From Candidatus Rokuibacteriota bacterium (GTDB lineage Bacteria; Methylomirabilota; Methylomirabilia; Rokubacteriales; CSP1-6): DNA of 34,193 bases. The DNA lies in contig QHSZ01000089.1 in the NCBI GenBank assembly GCA_003220595.1, forward strand, positions 1 to 34,193. Reading direction: 5' to 3'. The position numbers were made by a program, and so were the translations under genes. The notes beneath the pieces are model-generated. The model had not been told where the DNA came from. It ran no database searches and worked only from the letters and a program-made list of their open reading frames with translations. Positions 17,856-28,244 of this stretch are shown in pieces (the first letter of the stretch is position 1; each line of letters opens with the position of its first letter).

Positions 17856-19554
17856 CACCGGCGCCGTCAGGCGTCCGGCGCGCGCTCGGCGCCGGTCCCT
17901 CCCGCCGGTCCTCGGCGTGGCCGCGATCTGGCTCTTCCTGCTGCTCTTCCTCGTGTACCCGCTGCTCCGGATTTTCTACGACGCGTTTAGCGACGAGGCC
18001 GGTCGGCTCACGCTCGCGAACTTCGTCGAGTTCGCCCGCGACCCGTTCTACGTTCGTTCCCTCGTGAACTCGCTGGTGCTCGGGCTCGGCACGGTCGCGG
18101 CGACGTCGATCGTCGGCTTCGCGGTCGCCTTCCTGCTCGTGCGGTGCGACTTCATCGGCCGGAACCTCTTCAGTTATCTCACGCTGATCCCGATCATCTC
18201 CCCGCCGCTGGTGGGCGTGCTGGGCTTCACGTTCATCATGGGGCGGGCGGGCACGGTGAACGTGCTGCTCGACGACTGGTTCGGCCTGGCGAAGCCGATC
18301 AACTTCGTCTACGGCATCCACGGCGTGCTGCTCGTCGAGACGCTCCACCTCTTCCCGATGATCACGCTCAACGTCGTGGACGCGCTCGCGAAGATCGACC
18401 CGGCGCTCGAGGAGGCCGCGGAGAGCGTCGGCGCGCGCGGCCTCACGAAGTGGCGCACGATCACGCTGCCGCTGACGACGCCGGGCTACGTCGCGGGCGC
18501 CTTGCTCGTCTTCATCTGGACCTTCTCCGACTTCGCGACGCCGCTCGTGCTCGGCGTCCACGACCTCCTCGCGGCGCAGGCGTACCTGAACATCGTGCAG
18601 TTCGTGGACCGGCGCATCTTCCGGATGGGGATCGTGATCTCCGCGCTCATGGTGGCGCTCGCGATCGTGTTCCTGGTCGCGGCGCGCCGCTACGTGGCCA
18701 TCAAGGATTACTCCTCGCTCTCGTACGGAAGGCTCGCCCGGGTGCGGCTGTCGCCGCTCCGGCAGTCCGCGGCCGTCGCGTTCCTGACGCTCGTCATGCT
18801 GCTGTCGTTCATCCCCTATCTCGGGGTCGTCCTGGCGTCGGTGGGGAAGGGCTGGTCGCTGACGCCGGTGCCCGTGCGCTACACGCTGCAGTACTTCGAG
18901 CGCGTCATCGTCGAGACGCCGAAGTACATCGTCAACAGCCTCCTCTACGCGGGCCTCGCCGTCGTCCTCTGCATCGTGGTGGGCGTGCCGATCGCGTGGA
19001 TCCTCGCGCGCACGCGCCTTGCGGGCCGCGACGCCCTCGACGGGCTCAACACGCTCACCCTGGCCGTGCCGGGCACGGCGATCGGCATCGCCTACGTCCG
19101 CGCCTTCCACTTCGACCTGCCGTGGCTCCAGTACGGTCTCACGAGCTTCTGGGTCGTCCTGCCGCTCGTCCTCGCGATCCGACGGCTGCCGTACACGGTC
19201 CGCGGCTCGTACGCGTCGCTGCTGCTCGTCCATCGCTCCATGGAGGACGCCGCGGCGAGCGTCGGCGCCACGGGCGGCCGCGCCTTCCGGGACATCACGC
19301 TGCCGCTCATCTGGCGCGGCGTGCTCGTGGGGTCGCTGTTCTCGTTCATGACGTCGCTCCAGGAGGCCTCGGCCGTCCTGTTCCTCTCGCTCGGGGGGTG
19401 GGAGACGATCACGGTCGGGATCTTCTCCTTCTACATCGCGGGGAGCGCGAACGAGGCCGCGGCACTCGGCGTCATCCTCATCGTGGTCGCTACGCTGAGC
19501 CTGGTCCTGATCAACCGGATTGCGGGCGCGCGAATGGGGGGCATGTTCGGCTAG
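17848..19554 (+). CDS. ABC transporter permease with two fused permease domains (FbpB-like)
   Basis: 568 aa; two EAA loops (ALEEAAESVGARGLTKWRTITLPLTTPG and SMEDAAASVGATGGRAFRDITLPLIWRG); 8-nt overlap with the ATPase. Confidence 0.92.
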   Translation: MTDTGAVRRPARARRRSLPPVLGVAAIWLFLLLFLVYPLLRIFYDAFSDEAGRLTLANFVEFARDPFYVRSLVNSLVLGLGTVAATSIVGFAVAFLLVRCDFIGRNLFSYLTLIPIISPPLVGVLGFTFIMGRAGTVNVLLDDWFGLAKPINFVYGIHGVLLVETLHLFPMITLNVVDALAKIDPALEEAAESVGARGLTKWRTITLPLTTPGYVAGALLVFIWTFSDFATPLVLGVHDLLAAQAYLNIVQFVDRRIFRMGIVISALMVALAIVFLVAARRYVAIKDYSSLSYGRLARVRLSPLRQSAAVAFLTLVMLLSFIPYLGVVLASVGKGWSLTPVPVRYTLQYFERVIVETPKYIVNSLLYAGLAVVLCIVVGVPIAWILARTRLAGRDALDGLNTLTLAVPGTAIGIAYVRAFHFDLPWLQYGLTSFWVVLPLVLAIRRLPYTVRGSYASLLLVHRSMEDAAASVGATGGRAFRDITLPLIWRGVLVGSLFSFMTSLQEASAVLFLSLGGWETITVGIFSFYIAGSANEAAALGVILIVVATLSLVLINRIAGARMGGMFG

Positions 19555-19582
19555 GTTGGGCCGAATGCCAGGGGGTCGCGCT

Positions 19583-19640
19583 CGACCGCCAAATCAATAA
19601 CTTGCGGTCGCTTGTAGGATCCGGCTCGTTGTGCTAGTGT
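19583..19640 (+). promoter_or_regulatory. Candidate atpZ promoter TTGTAG-17-TAGTGT with upstream inverted repeat CGACCGC-N14-GCGGTCG
   Basis: IR arms 19583-19589 and 19604-19610; -35 at 19612-19617; -10 at 19635-19640. Confidence 0.5.
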
Positions 19641-19650
19641 CCTTCTTCAC

Positions 19651-19887
19651 ATGGCGCCATCCGGGGAGCAGGGGACCTGGAAAGCGCTCGGCGAGCTATC
19701 TTCGATCGGTCTCACGCTGGTGGTGGCGACGGTCATCGGGCTCGTCGCCGGATACTACGCGGATCGGTGGCTGGGAACGAAGCCCTGGCTGCTCCTGATC
19801 GGCCTCGGGCTCGGCATCGCGGCGGGATTCGTCAACCTCTTTCGATCGGTGACGCGGGCGGAGCGGGATCTCGATGACTCCAGGTGA
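19651..19887 (+). CDS. atpZ: AtpZ/AtpI-family F0F1 ATP synthase-associated membrane protein
   Basis: 78 aa, two TM segments, GYYADRWLGTKPWLLLIGLGLGIAAGFVNLFR typical of the family; upstream of F0 genes. Confidence 0.85.
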   Translation: MAPSGEQGTWKALGELSSIGLTLVVATVIGLVAGYYADRWLGTKPWLLLIGLGLGIAAGFVNLFRSVTRAERDLDDSR

Positions 19888-20239
19888 GCTGACGGTGCGG
19901 GTGACGCTCGACGTGTGCGCCGCCGTCGCCGCGCTCGCCGCGCTCGGCGCCTGGCTCGGCGGCGCGCCCGCGGCGCTGGGCGTGCTCGCCGGCGGTGCCC
20001 TCGCGGTCGTGAACTTCCGGTGGCTGGCGGCCCGCGCGGCGGCGGCGATCGCCGCGGGCGGCGCGCCCGCGGCCGCGTGGCTACTCGGGGCGGGCCTGCG
20101 GTTCGCCGCCTGCATGGTGGCCTGCGGGCTGCTCCTGGTGTCGGGCTGGGCCCATCCCGTCGCGCTGGTTGCGGGCTTCAGCGTTCTCCCCTGCGCCGTG
20201 ATCGCGCGCGGCCTCGCCTCGGCCCGTGAGCGGGGCTGA
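19874..20239 (+). CDS. Small membrane protein, ATP synthase subunit I-like
   Basis: 121 aa, four hydrophobic segments, between atpZ and atpB; assignment mainly from position and topology. Confidence 0.65.
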   Translation: MTPGELTVRVTLDVCAAVAALAALGAWLGGAPAALGVLAGGALAVVNFRWLAARAAAAIAAGGAPAAAWLLGAGLRFAACMVACGLLLVSGWAHPVALVAGFSVLPCAVIARGLASARERG

Positions 20240-20241
20240 GC

Positions 20242-21027
20242 GTGGAAGCCATCGAGCATCCGCCGATCTTCCGCCTGCCCCTCCTCGTGTCGCCGGGCTA
20301 CGTCCCCGACCACGTGACGTACACGTGGCTGGTCATGGTCATCCTGGTCAGCGTCGCGTTCGTCGCTTCACGCAATCTCCAGCTGGTCCCCCGCGGCCTC
20401 CAGAACTTCCTGGAGGTCGTGCTCGAGCAGTTCATGCAGATGATCGACGATGTCATGGGCCACGAGGGCCGGCGCTATCTACCGCTGCTGGCGACCCTCG
20501 GGCTGTTCATCCTGACCGGCAACCTCATGAGCCTGGTGCCGGGGCTGGCGGGCCCGACCGGCAACCTCAACACCACCGCCGCCTGCGCCCTCGTCGTGTT
20601 CGTGGCCTACCATGCGATCGGCGCTCGGAAGCAGGGCGTGCTCGCGTACCTCAAGCACTTCGCGGGGCCGGTCCCGCTGCCGCTCAAGCCGCTGATGTTC
20701 GTCATCGAGCTCATCAGCCACCTCGCCCGGCCCCTCTCGCTCACGCTCAGGCTCTTCGGCAACATGGTCGGCGGCCACATCCTCCTCGCGGTCATCTTCC
20801 TCTTGATGGGCCTGGACGGCCTGCTCGGCTGGGCGCTGTCGGGCAGCGTGGTGGGGGCCCTCGTCGGCGGGATCGGCGGGCTGGTCACGATCCTGTTCAC
20901 GGTCGGCTTCCTCTACCCGTTGAAGATCCTGGTGGCCTTCCTGCAGGCGTTCATCTTCGTGATGCTGACCATGCTCTACATCTCAGGTGCGATCGAGGAG
21001 GCCGAGCATCATTCCGAGCACCACTAA
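20242..21027 (+). CDS. atpB: F0F1 ATP synthase subunit a
   Basis: LSLTLRLFGNMVGGHILLAVIF (essential Arg region) and FLQAFIFVMLTMLYISGAIEEAEHH C-terminus; GTG start. Confidence 0.95.
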   Translation: MEAIEHPPIFRLPLLVSPGYVPDHVTYTWLVMVILVSVAFVASRNLQLVPRGLQNFLEVVLEQFMQMIDDVMGHEGRRYLPLLATLGLFILTGNLMSLVPGLAGPTGNLNTTAACALVVFVAYHAIGARKQGVLAYLKHFAGPVPLPLKPLMFVIELISHLARPLSLTLRLFGNMVGGHILLAVIFLLMGLDGLLGWALSGSVVGALVGGIGGLVTILFTVGFLYPLKILVAFLQAFIFVMLTMLYISGAIEEAEHHSEHH

Positions 21028-21054
21028 CAGATCACCCGTATAGAGGAGGGCGTC

Positions 21055-21384
21055 GTGCGACGTTCACTGATTCCGGTGGGTGCGGCGGTTCTGGCGTTTC
21101 CGAGCTCGGCCTTCGCGGCCGAGGGCGGCGCGGGCGGCGGCTGGATCGGTCCGTTCGCCGTACTCGCGGCCGGCATCGGCATGGCGATCGCGGCGGGCTT
21201 GTGCGGGCTCGGTCAGGGGAGGGCGGTCGCGTCGGCCGTGGACGCCATGGCCCGGCAGCCGGGGGCCGCGGCGCGGATCCAGACCGCGATGATCATCGGT
21301 CTGGCGCTGATCGAGTCGCTCGCGATCTACACGCTCGTGATCGCGCTGATCCTCTTGTTCGTGAAAGGCATCCAGTTCTCGTGA
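21055..21384 (+). CDS. atpE: F0F1 ATP synthase subunit c with N-terminal signal-like extension
   Basis: [52 protein letters not shown] hairpin; N-terminus [37 protein letters not shown] start. Confidence 0.93.
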   Translation: MRRSLIPVGAAVLAFPSSAFAAEGGAGGGWIGPFAVLAAGIGMAIAAGLCGLGQGRAVASAVDAMARQPGAAARIQTAMIIGLALIESLAIYTLVIALILLFVKGIQFS

Positions 21385-21408
21385 CGTCACTGGCGTAGGA
21401 GGTTGACC

Positions 21409-21446
21409 GCAGGCCGGGCGTGGCGCCACGGCGACGCCCGGCCTGC
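21409..21446 (+). terminator. Perfect 13-bp hairpin between atpE and rex, candidate attenuator/terminator
   Basis: GCAGGCCGGGCGT (21409-21421), 12-nt loop, ACGCCCGGCCTGC (21434-21446), then TCCTT; no strong T-tract. Confidence 0.55.
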
Positions 21447-21454
21447 TCCTTCAG

Positions 21455-22105
21455 ATGTCACGACGCTCCGCGTACCGCCCTCCGAAGATCCCCGAGATGA
21501 CGATCCGTCGTCTCTCGATCTACACGCGCTGCCTCCTCCAGCTCGAGGAGGACGGCGTCAAGACCGTCTCCTCGCAGGAGCTGGCCGAACGGTTCAACCT
21601 CAATTCCGCTCAGGTGCGCAAAGACCTCGCCTACTTCGGCGAGTTCGGCGTCCGGGGGATCGGGTATTACGTCGCGGGCCTCAAGGCCGAGCTGCAGCGG
21701 ATCCTCGGGCTCGACCGGGAATGGGCCGTGGTGCTCGTGGGCTTCGGCAACCTGGGCTCGGCGCTCTTCCACTACAAGGGGTTCACGCGCCAGGGCTTCA
21801 AGGTGGTGGCGATCGTGGACGAGAACCCCACGAAGATCGGCCGCGAGGTCGAGCGCGTGCCGGTCATCGCGAGCCGCGACATGGCGCGCGAGGTCAAGGC
21901 GCGCGGGATCCAGATCGCCATCCTCGCGGTGCCCGTGGAGGCCGCCCAGGCCGTGACCGACGAGCTGGTCGCGGCGGGCATCCGGGCGGTCCTGAACTTC
22001 GCGCCGACGCGGCTCCGGGTCCCCCGCGACGTGCGCCTGAATAACGTCGACCTCTCCATCGAGCTGGAAACGCTCAGCTTCTACCTCGCGAAGAGCGCGC
22101 GGTAG
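21455..22105 (+). CDS. rex: Redox-sensing transcriptional repressor Rex
   Basis: IPEMTIRRLSIYTRCLLQLEEDG, SSQELAERFNLNSAQVRKDLAYFGEFGVRGIGYYV, VLVGFGNLGSAL Rossmann motif. Confidence 0.96.
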   Translation: MSRRSAYRPPKIPEMTIRRLSIYTRCLLQLEEDGVKTVSSQELAERFNLNSAQVRKDLAYFGEFGVRGIGYYVAGLKAELQRILGLDREWAVVLVGFGNLGSALFHYKGFTRQGFKVVAIVDENPTKIGREVERVPVIASRDMAREVKARGIQIAILAVPVEAAQAVTDELVAAGIRAVLNFAPTRLRVPRDVRLNNVDLSIELETLSFYLAKSAR

Positions 22106-22130
22106 TCTGGTACGCTCGGGAAGGCGCGGG

Positions 22131-25100
22131 ATGTTGAGGGACTGGTCTCCGTTTCACGACCTCGCCAAGGCGTTCGCCGAGGGACCCGTCTGCCTGCGCG
22201 TCGTCGGCCTCACGGGCGGCGCCCGCGCGCTCGCCGTCGCCGAGCTCCTCCAGGGCGCCTCGCGTCCGGGGCTCGTGCTCGTCCCGTCGATCGTCGACGC
22301 CCACCGCTGGACGCAGGATCTGAAATTCTTCGGCGCCGCGGCGCTCGAGTTCCCGGAGGGCGAGCCGCGCCTCTGGCGCGGCGGGCGCCAGCGCGAGGCC
22401 GACGCGGAGCGCGCCCTGGCCTGCCAGCGGCTCGCGGCGGGCGAGACGCTGATCGTCGTCGCGACGCCCCCGGCGCTCGACGCGGAGGTCCTGGTGCCCG
22501 CCGAGTTCACCGCGCGCGCGCTCCGGCTCGACGTGGGCGACGCGCTCGACCGCGAGCTCCTCGTCGAAGCCTTCGAGCTCGGCGGCTACGAGCGCGTGGA
22601 CACCGTCGTCGAGGTCGGGCAGTGGAGCGCGCGGGGGGGCATCGTGGACGTCTTTTCCCCGAGCCACCCGAACCCCGCGCGCGTCGAGTTCCTGGGCGAC
22701 GAGATCGAATCGATCCGGCTCTTCGATCCGACCTCCCAGCGCTCGACCGCCACGCTCCGGGAGCTCGCCGTCCTGCCGCTGGCGACTGGCGGCGACGGGC
22801 GCGGCCGGCTCCTCGACTACTTGCCCGCGAGCGCCCCGGTCGTCGTGGACGCGCCACGCGTGCTCGACACTCCCACCGATACGGACCCGGGCGCGGGGTT
22901 GCTGCGCGACCGCCTCGGAGGTCGCCAGCTCGTGGAGCTCGACCTCGTCGGCCAGACCTCGAGCGCCGCTGCGGGGCCGACGCCGGGTGCTGCCGAGTGG
23001 GCGCTCGATTCGCACGCGGTCCCCCAGTTCAACGGCCGCTTCAACCGGCTGCAAGCCGAGCTCGAGCGTTGGCGCGCGGAGGGCTTCCGGACGCGGCTCG
23101 TCGCCGGTGACGAGCGCCAGGCGGAGCACCTGCGGCAGATCCTGCGCGAGCACGGACTCGAGGCCGCCGCGGGCGCGGCGCTCGATGGGCCCGAGCCGCT
23201 CGCGATCGTCGTCGGCGAGCTCGCGAGCGGGTTCGCGATCCCCGCGCTCGGCGTCGTGGTGCTCACCGAGGACGAGATCTTCGGCGCCCGGCGCCGCGCG
23301 CTCAAGCGGCCCAAGTACCAGCGCGGCGCCGCGCTCACCGCCTTCACGGACCTCGAGGTGGGTGACGTCGTCGTCCACGAAGACCACGGGCTCGGGCGCT
23401 ACCTCGGCCTCCGGACGATGACGATCGGCGACCGCCAGGGCGACTTCCTCCTGCTCGAGTACGCCGAGGGCAACCGGCTCTACCTCCCCGTCGAGCGCCT
23501 CGACCTCGTCTCCAAGTACCTGGGGGCCGACGCCGGCCAGGTGAGGCTCGATCGGCTCGGCGGCCCGTCGTGGCAGCGGGTCAAGGATGCAGTGCGCGCC
23601 GCCCTCCGCGAGATGGCCGAGGAGCTCCTGCGGCTCTACGCCCAGCGCGCCGTCGCCGAGGGGCACGCGTTCACCCCCGACACGCCGTGGCAGCGGGAAT
23701 TCGAGGCGGCGTTCCGGTTCGAGGAGACGCAGGACCAGCTCCGCGCGATCGAGGAGGCCAAGCGCGACATGGAGTCGGACCGGCCGATGGACCGCCTCGT
23801 GGCGGGCGACGTCGGGTACGGCAAGACCGAGGTGGCGTTGCGGGCCGCGTTCAAGGCGGTGGCCGACGGCTGCCAGGTCGCCGTGCTCGTGCCGACGACG
23901 GTGCTCGCGCAGCAGCACTGGGCCACGTTCGCCGACCGGTTCGCGCCCTTCCCGGCGCGCGTCGAGCTGCTGTCGCGGTTCCGCTCACCCAAGGAGCAGC
24001 AGTCGGTCGTCGCCGGTCTCCGCCAGGGGACCGTGGACGTCGTCATCGGCACCCACCGCGTGCTCTCGAAGGACGTCGAGTTCAAGAACCTCGGCCTGCT
24101 GATCGTGGACGAGGAGCACCGCTTCGGCGTCGCGCACAAGGAGCGGATGAAGAAGCTCCGCGCGTCCGTGGACGTGCTCTCGCTCACCGCGACGCCGATC
24201 CCGCGAACGCTCTACATGTCGCTCTCGGGCGTGCGCGACATGTCGGCGATCGAGACGCCGCCGCTCGACCGGCTGCCGGTCGAGACGGTCGTGCGCCGCT
24301 TCAGCAAGGGCGTCATCAAGGAGGCGCTCGAGCGCGAGCTCGCGCGCGGCGGCCAGGTCTTCTTCGTCCATAATCGTGTGCAGTCGCTGCCGTCCATGGC
24401 GCGCTTCGTCCAGGAGCTCGTGCCCGACGCGCGCGTGATCATGGCGCACGGGCAGATGAAGGAGCGTGAGCTCGAGGCGACGATGGTGAAGTTCGTGACC
24501 GGCCAGGCCGACGTGCTGGTGTCCACGGCGATTGTGGAGTCGGGGCTCGACATCCCCGCGTCGAACACGATCGTGGTCAACCGAGCCGACCGCTTCGGCC
24601 TGGCACAGCTCTATCAGCTAAGGGGACGCGTCGGGCGGGAGCGCCAGCAGGCGTACGCCTACCTGCTCGTGCCCGCCGACGGCCGTGTGGACGAGCCGGC
24701 CCAGCGACGCCTCCGCGCGCTCCAGGAGCTCACGGAGCTCGGCTCCGGGTTCAAGCTCGCCCTCCGCGACCTCGAGATCCGGGGGGCGGGCAACCTGCTC
24801 GGCGCCCAGCAGCACGGCCACATCGCGGCCGTCGGCTTCGATCTTTACTCGAAGCTTCTCGCGGAGGCCGTGCGAGAATTGAGGGGCGAACCCGCCGCCG
24901 CCCACGTCGACCCCGTGATCAGCGTCGGGGCGGACGGTTACTTACCCGACGACTATGTCCCCGAGGTCAACCAGCGGCTCGCGCTCTACAAGCGACTGGC
25001 CGGCGCCGCGACGGACGCCGACGTCGAGGAGCTGCGCGCGGAGCTCCTCGACCGCTTCGGCGCATCGCCCGAGCCGGCCGAGCGCCTCCTGGACATCGTA

Positions 25101-25346
25101 CGGATCCGCGTCGCGGCGCGGTCGCTCGGCCTCGAGAAGGTCGAGGCGGGCGACGGGCGGGCGCTCCTCACGTTCTCCCCGGCGACCCCGCTCGATCCCA
25201 AGCGCCTCGTCGGCACGATCCAGGCGAGCCGCGGGCGGCTCCGCATGAAGCGCGAGTTCATGGTCGAGGCCGCCGTGGACGGTGGCGAATGGCCGCGGGT
25301 ACGCGATTCATTGCTCGCCCTGCTCGCGGGACTTCGGCCGTCGTGA
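22131..25346 (+). CDS. mfd: Transcription-repair coupling factor
   Basis: 1071 aa; [91 protein letters not shown]. Confidence 0.97.
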   Translation: MLRDWSPFHDLAKAFAEGPVCLRVVGLTGGARALAVAELLQGASRPGLVLVPSIVDAHRWTQDLKFFGAAALEFPEGEPRLWRGGRQREADAERALACQRLAAGETLIVVATPPALDAEVLVPAEFTARALRLDVGDALDRELLVEAFELGGYERVDTVVEVGQWSARGGIVDVFSPSHPNPARVEFLGDEIESIRLFDPTSQRSTATLRELAVLPLATGGDGRGRLLDYLPASAPVVVDAPRVLDTPTDTDPGAGLLRDRLGGRQLVELDLVGQTSSAAAGPTPGAAEWALDSHAVPQFNGRFNRLQAELERWRAEGFRTRLVAGDERQAEHLRQILREHGLEAAAGAALDGPEPLAIVVGELASGFAIPALGVVVLTEDEIFGARRRALKRPKYQRGAALTAFTDLEVGDVVVHEDHGLGRYLGLRTMTIGDRQGDFLLLEYAEGNRLYLPVERLDLVSKYLGADAGQVRLDRLGGPSWQRVKDAVRAALREMAEELLRLYAQRAVAEGHAFTPDTPWQREFEAAFRFEETQDQLRAIEEAKRDMESDRPMDRLVAGDVGYGKTEVALRAAFKAVADGCQVAVLVPTTVLAQQHWATFADRFAPFPARVELLSRFRSPKEQQSVVAGLRQGTVDVVIGTHRVLSKDVEFKNLGLLIVDEEHRFGVAHKERMKKLRASVDVLSLTATPIPRTLYMSLSGVRDMSAIETPPLDRLPVETVVRRFSKGVIKEALERELARGGQVFFVHNRVQSLPSMARFVQELVPDARVIMAHGQMKERELEATMVKFVTGQADVLVSTAIVESGLDIPASNTIVVNRADRFGLAQLYQLRGRVGRERQQAYAYLLVPADGRVDEPAQRRLRALQELTELGSGFKLALRDLEIRGAGNLLGAQQHGHIAAVGFDLYSKLLAEAVRELRGEPAAAHVDPVISVGADGYLPDDYVPEVNQRLALYKRLAGAATDADVEELRAELLDRFGASPEPAERLLDIVRIRVAARSLGLEKVEAGDGRALLTFSPATPLDPKRLVGTIQASRGRLRMKREFMVEAAVDGGEWPRVRDSLLALLAGLRPS

Positions 25347-26422
25347 GCCCGCGCCTGACCGCCCTCCTGCTCCTGGCGCTCGCCCTGGGCGCCTGCGCCA
25401 CGCCCTCGTGGGTGCCGGGCCTCGGCAGGAAGAAGGACGAGCCGAAGGGGCCGCCCGTCGCCGCGGCTCCGAGAGAGGCCGAGCCCCCGAAGGTCGAGAA
25501 GGCCGCGGAGCCGAGGCCGACCGCCTCACTCGACGCGAGCGTGACGGACCGCGTCATCGCGGTGGTGAACAACGACGCGATCACGCTCGCCGAGCTGCAG
25601 GAGGCCATCGCGGCCTACCGGTACGAGAACCAGCAGGCCCCGGAGCCGACGGACGAGCTCGTCCAGCAGTTCCTCAGGCGGATGATCGAGAGCCGGCTCC
25701 AGCTCCAGGAGGCCGAGCGCGACAAGATCGTCGTGGACGAGCCCGAGGTCGAGGAAGAGCTGGCCGAGCGGATCAAGAAGGTCAACGTCAAGAGCCGCGA
25801 GGAGTTCGAGCGGCTCATCAAGGCTCAAGGCCTCACTCTGGAGGCCGTCAAGAAACGGATGCGTGACGGGATCAAGGTGTCTCGCCTCATCCGGCGCAAG
25901 GTGACGGCCCGGGTCTCGGTGACCGACGTGGAGATCGCCAAGTATCTCGAGGCCAACCGGCAGAAGCTCGAGACCGGGCTCAGCTACCACGCGCGGCACA
26001 TCCTCCTCGTCCCGGAAGGGGCCGACACGGAAGCGGGCTGGGAGGCCGCGCGGCTCAAGGCCGAGCTCCTCCGCACGCAGCTCCGGCAGGGCGCCGACTT
26101 CGTCGAGCTCGCCCGACAGCACTCCCGGGACGCATCGGCCAAGGACGGCGGGGACCTGGGCACCCTCAAGCGGGGCGAGCTAGCCCAGGACGTCGAGACC
26201 CAAATCCTGGCCCTCCAGCCGGGGGAGATCTCGAAGCCTTACCGGTCCCAGCTCGGGTACCACGTCTTCCGGCTCGAGTCGAAGGAGGGCCTCGAGGGCG
26301 AGGCCCTCGTGCGCGCCCAGGCCCAGATCCGCGAGATTCTGTTCCGGGAGAAGTACGAGGCGCGGCTGGACGCCTGGCTCAAAGAACTCAAGCAGCGCGC
26401 GATCATCGAAGTCAGGCTGTGA
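25343..26422 (+). CDS. SurA/PpiC-type peptidyl-prolyl isomerase, predicted lipoprotein
   Basis: GTG start at 25343 (GTGA overlap with mfd): [18 protein letters not shown] lipobox; parvulin region YHARHILLVPEGAD...LARQHSRDASAKDGGDLGTLKRGEL. Confidence 0.87.
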   Translation: MSPRLTALLLLALALGACATPSWVPGLGRKKDEPKGPPVAAAPREAEPPKVEKAAEPRPTASLDASVTDRVIAVVNNDAITLAELQEAIAAYRYENQQAPEPTDELVQQFLRRMIESRLQLQEAERDKIVVDEPEVEEELAERIKKVNVKSREEFERLIKAQGLTLEAVKKRMRDGIKVSRLIRRKVTARVSVTDVEIAKYLEANRQKLETGLSYHARHILLVPEGADTEAGWEAARLKAELLRTQLRQGADFVELARQHSRDASAKDGGDLGTLKRGELAQDVETQILALQPGEISKPYRSQLGYHVFRLESKEGLEGEALVRAQAQIREILFREKYEARLDAWLKELKQRAIIEVRL

Positions 26423-26429
26423 AAAATCA

Positions 26430-26474
26430 TTGACAAGTGGCGTGCGTGATGCGAGGATAACGCTTGGCGTTATC
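26430..26474 (+). promoter_or_regulatory. Candidate rho promoter with perfect operator-like palindrome at the predicted start site
   Basis: TTGACA (26430-26435), 17-nt spacer ending TGC, GAGGAT (26453-26458); GATAACGC-TTG-GCGTTATC at 26456-26474. Confidence 0.55.
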
Positions 26475-26559
26475 GTTCCAACCCCGCAGGAAATCTGCAC
26501 TTAGTGCTTAACCAATTCACTAGCATGCGGCGCTTAGACGCCGCGCCCGGAGCCCGCTG

Positions 26560-27873
<1,314 letters not shown>

Positions 27874-27905
27874 ACGCGTGCCGGGCACGGAAGTCTTTGG
27901 ATTTT

Positions 27906-27934
27906 TTGCGCTTTCCCGAAGGTGCTGGTATCCT
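27906..27934 (+). promoter_or_regulatory. Candidate rpmE promoter TTGCGC-17-TATCCT with extended -10 TGG
   Basis: -35 at 27906-27911, 17-nt spacer, -10 at 27929-27934, about 25 nt before the rpmE start. Confidence 0.4.
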
Positions 27935-27959
27935 GAGGTCTCCTGAGGAGGTGGCGATC

Positions 27960-28172
27960 GTGAAGGTGGGCATTCATCCGGACTATGTGGACACGACGAT
28001 CACGTGCGCGTGCGGCGAGGTGGTCCACACCCGCTCGACCAGGCCGGACATCCGGGTGGAGATCTGCTCGAAGTGCCACCCCTTCTACACGGGAAAGCAG
28101 AAGCTCGTGGACACGGCCGGGCGCGTGGAGCGCTTCCAGCGGAAGTACAAGCGGCAGACCGCGTCTTCGTAG
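27960..28172 (+). CDS. rpmE: 50S ribosomal protein L31 (four-cysteine form)
   Basis: [66 protein letters not shown] start with AGGAGGT SD. Confidence 0.95.
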   Translation: MKVGIHPDYVDTTITCACGEVVHTRSTRPDIRVEICSKCHPFYTGKQKLVDTAGRVERFQRKYKRQTASS

Positions 28173-28184
28173 CGAACGCTCCGG

Positions 28185-28233
28185 AACCGGCTGGGATCAG
28201 CGCCTCCCGCCGGTTTTCTGTTTGTGGGAGGCG
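28185..28233 (+). promoter_or_regulatory. Interlocked stems (H-type pseudoknot or attenuator) in the rpmE-prfA leader, 3' strand covering the prfA SD
   Basis: Stem 1 AACCGGC (28185-28191) with GCCGGTT (28209-28215); stem 2 CGCCTCCC (28201-28208) with GGGAGGCG (28226-28233). Confidence 0.5.
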
Positions 28234-28244
28234 TCTCGACCGTG

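Noticed and set aside
21381-21390. GTGACGTCAC as a Rex or CRP site upstream of rex
   Set aside because: Half-site spacing is wrong for Rex (no central gap) and for CRP; kept only as a palindrome in the atpE-rex junction.
22111-22116. TGG-TACGCT as an mfd promoter
   Set aside because: Weak hexamer with no -35 at suitable spacing; read-through from rex is equally plausible.
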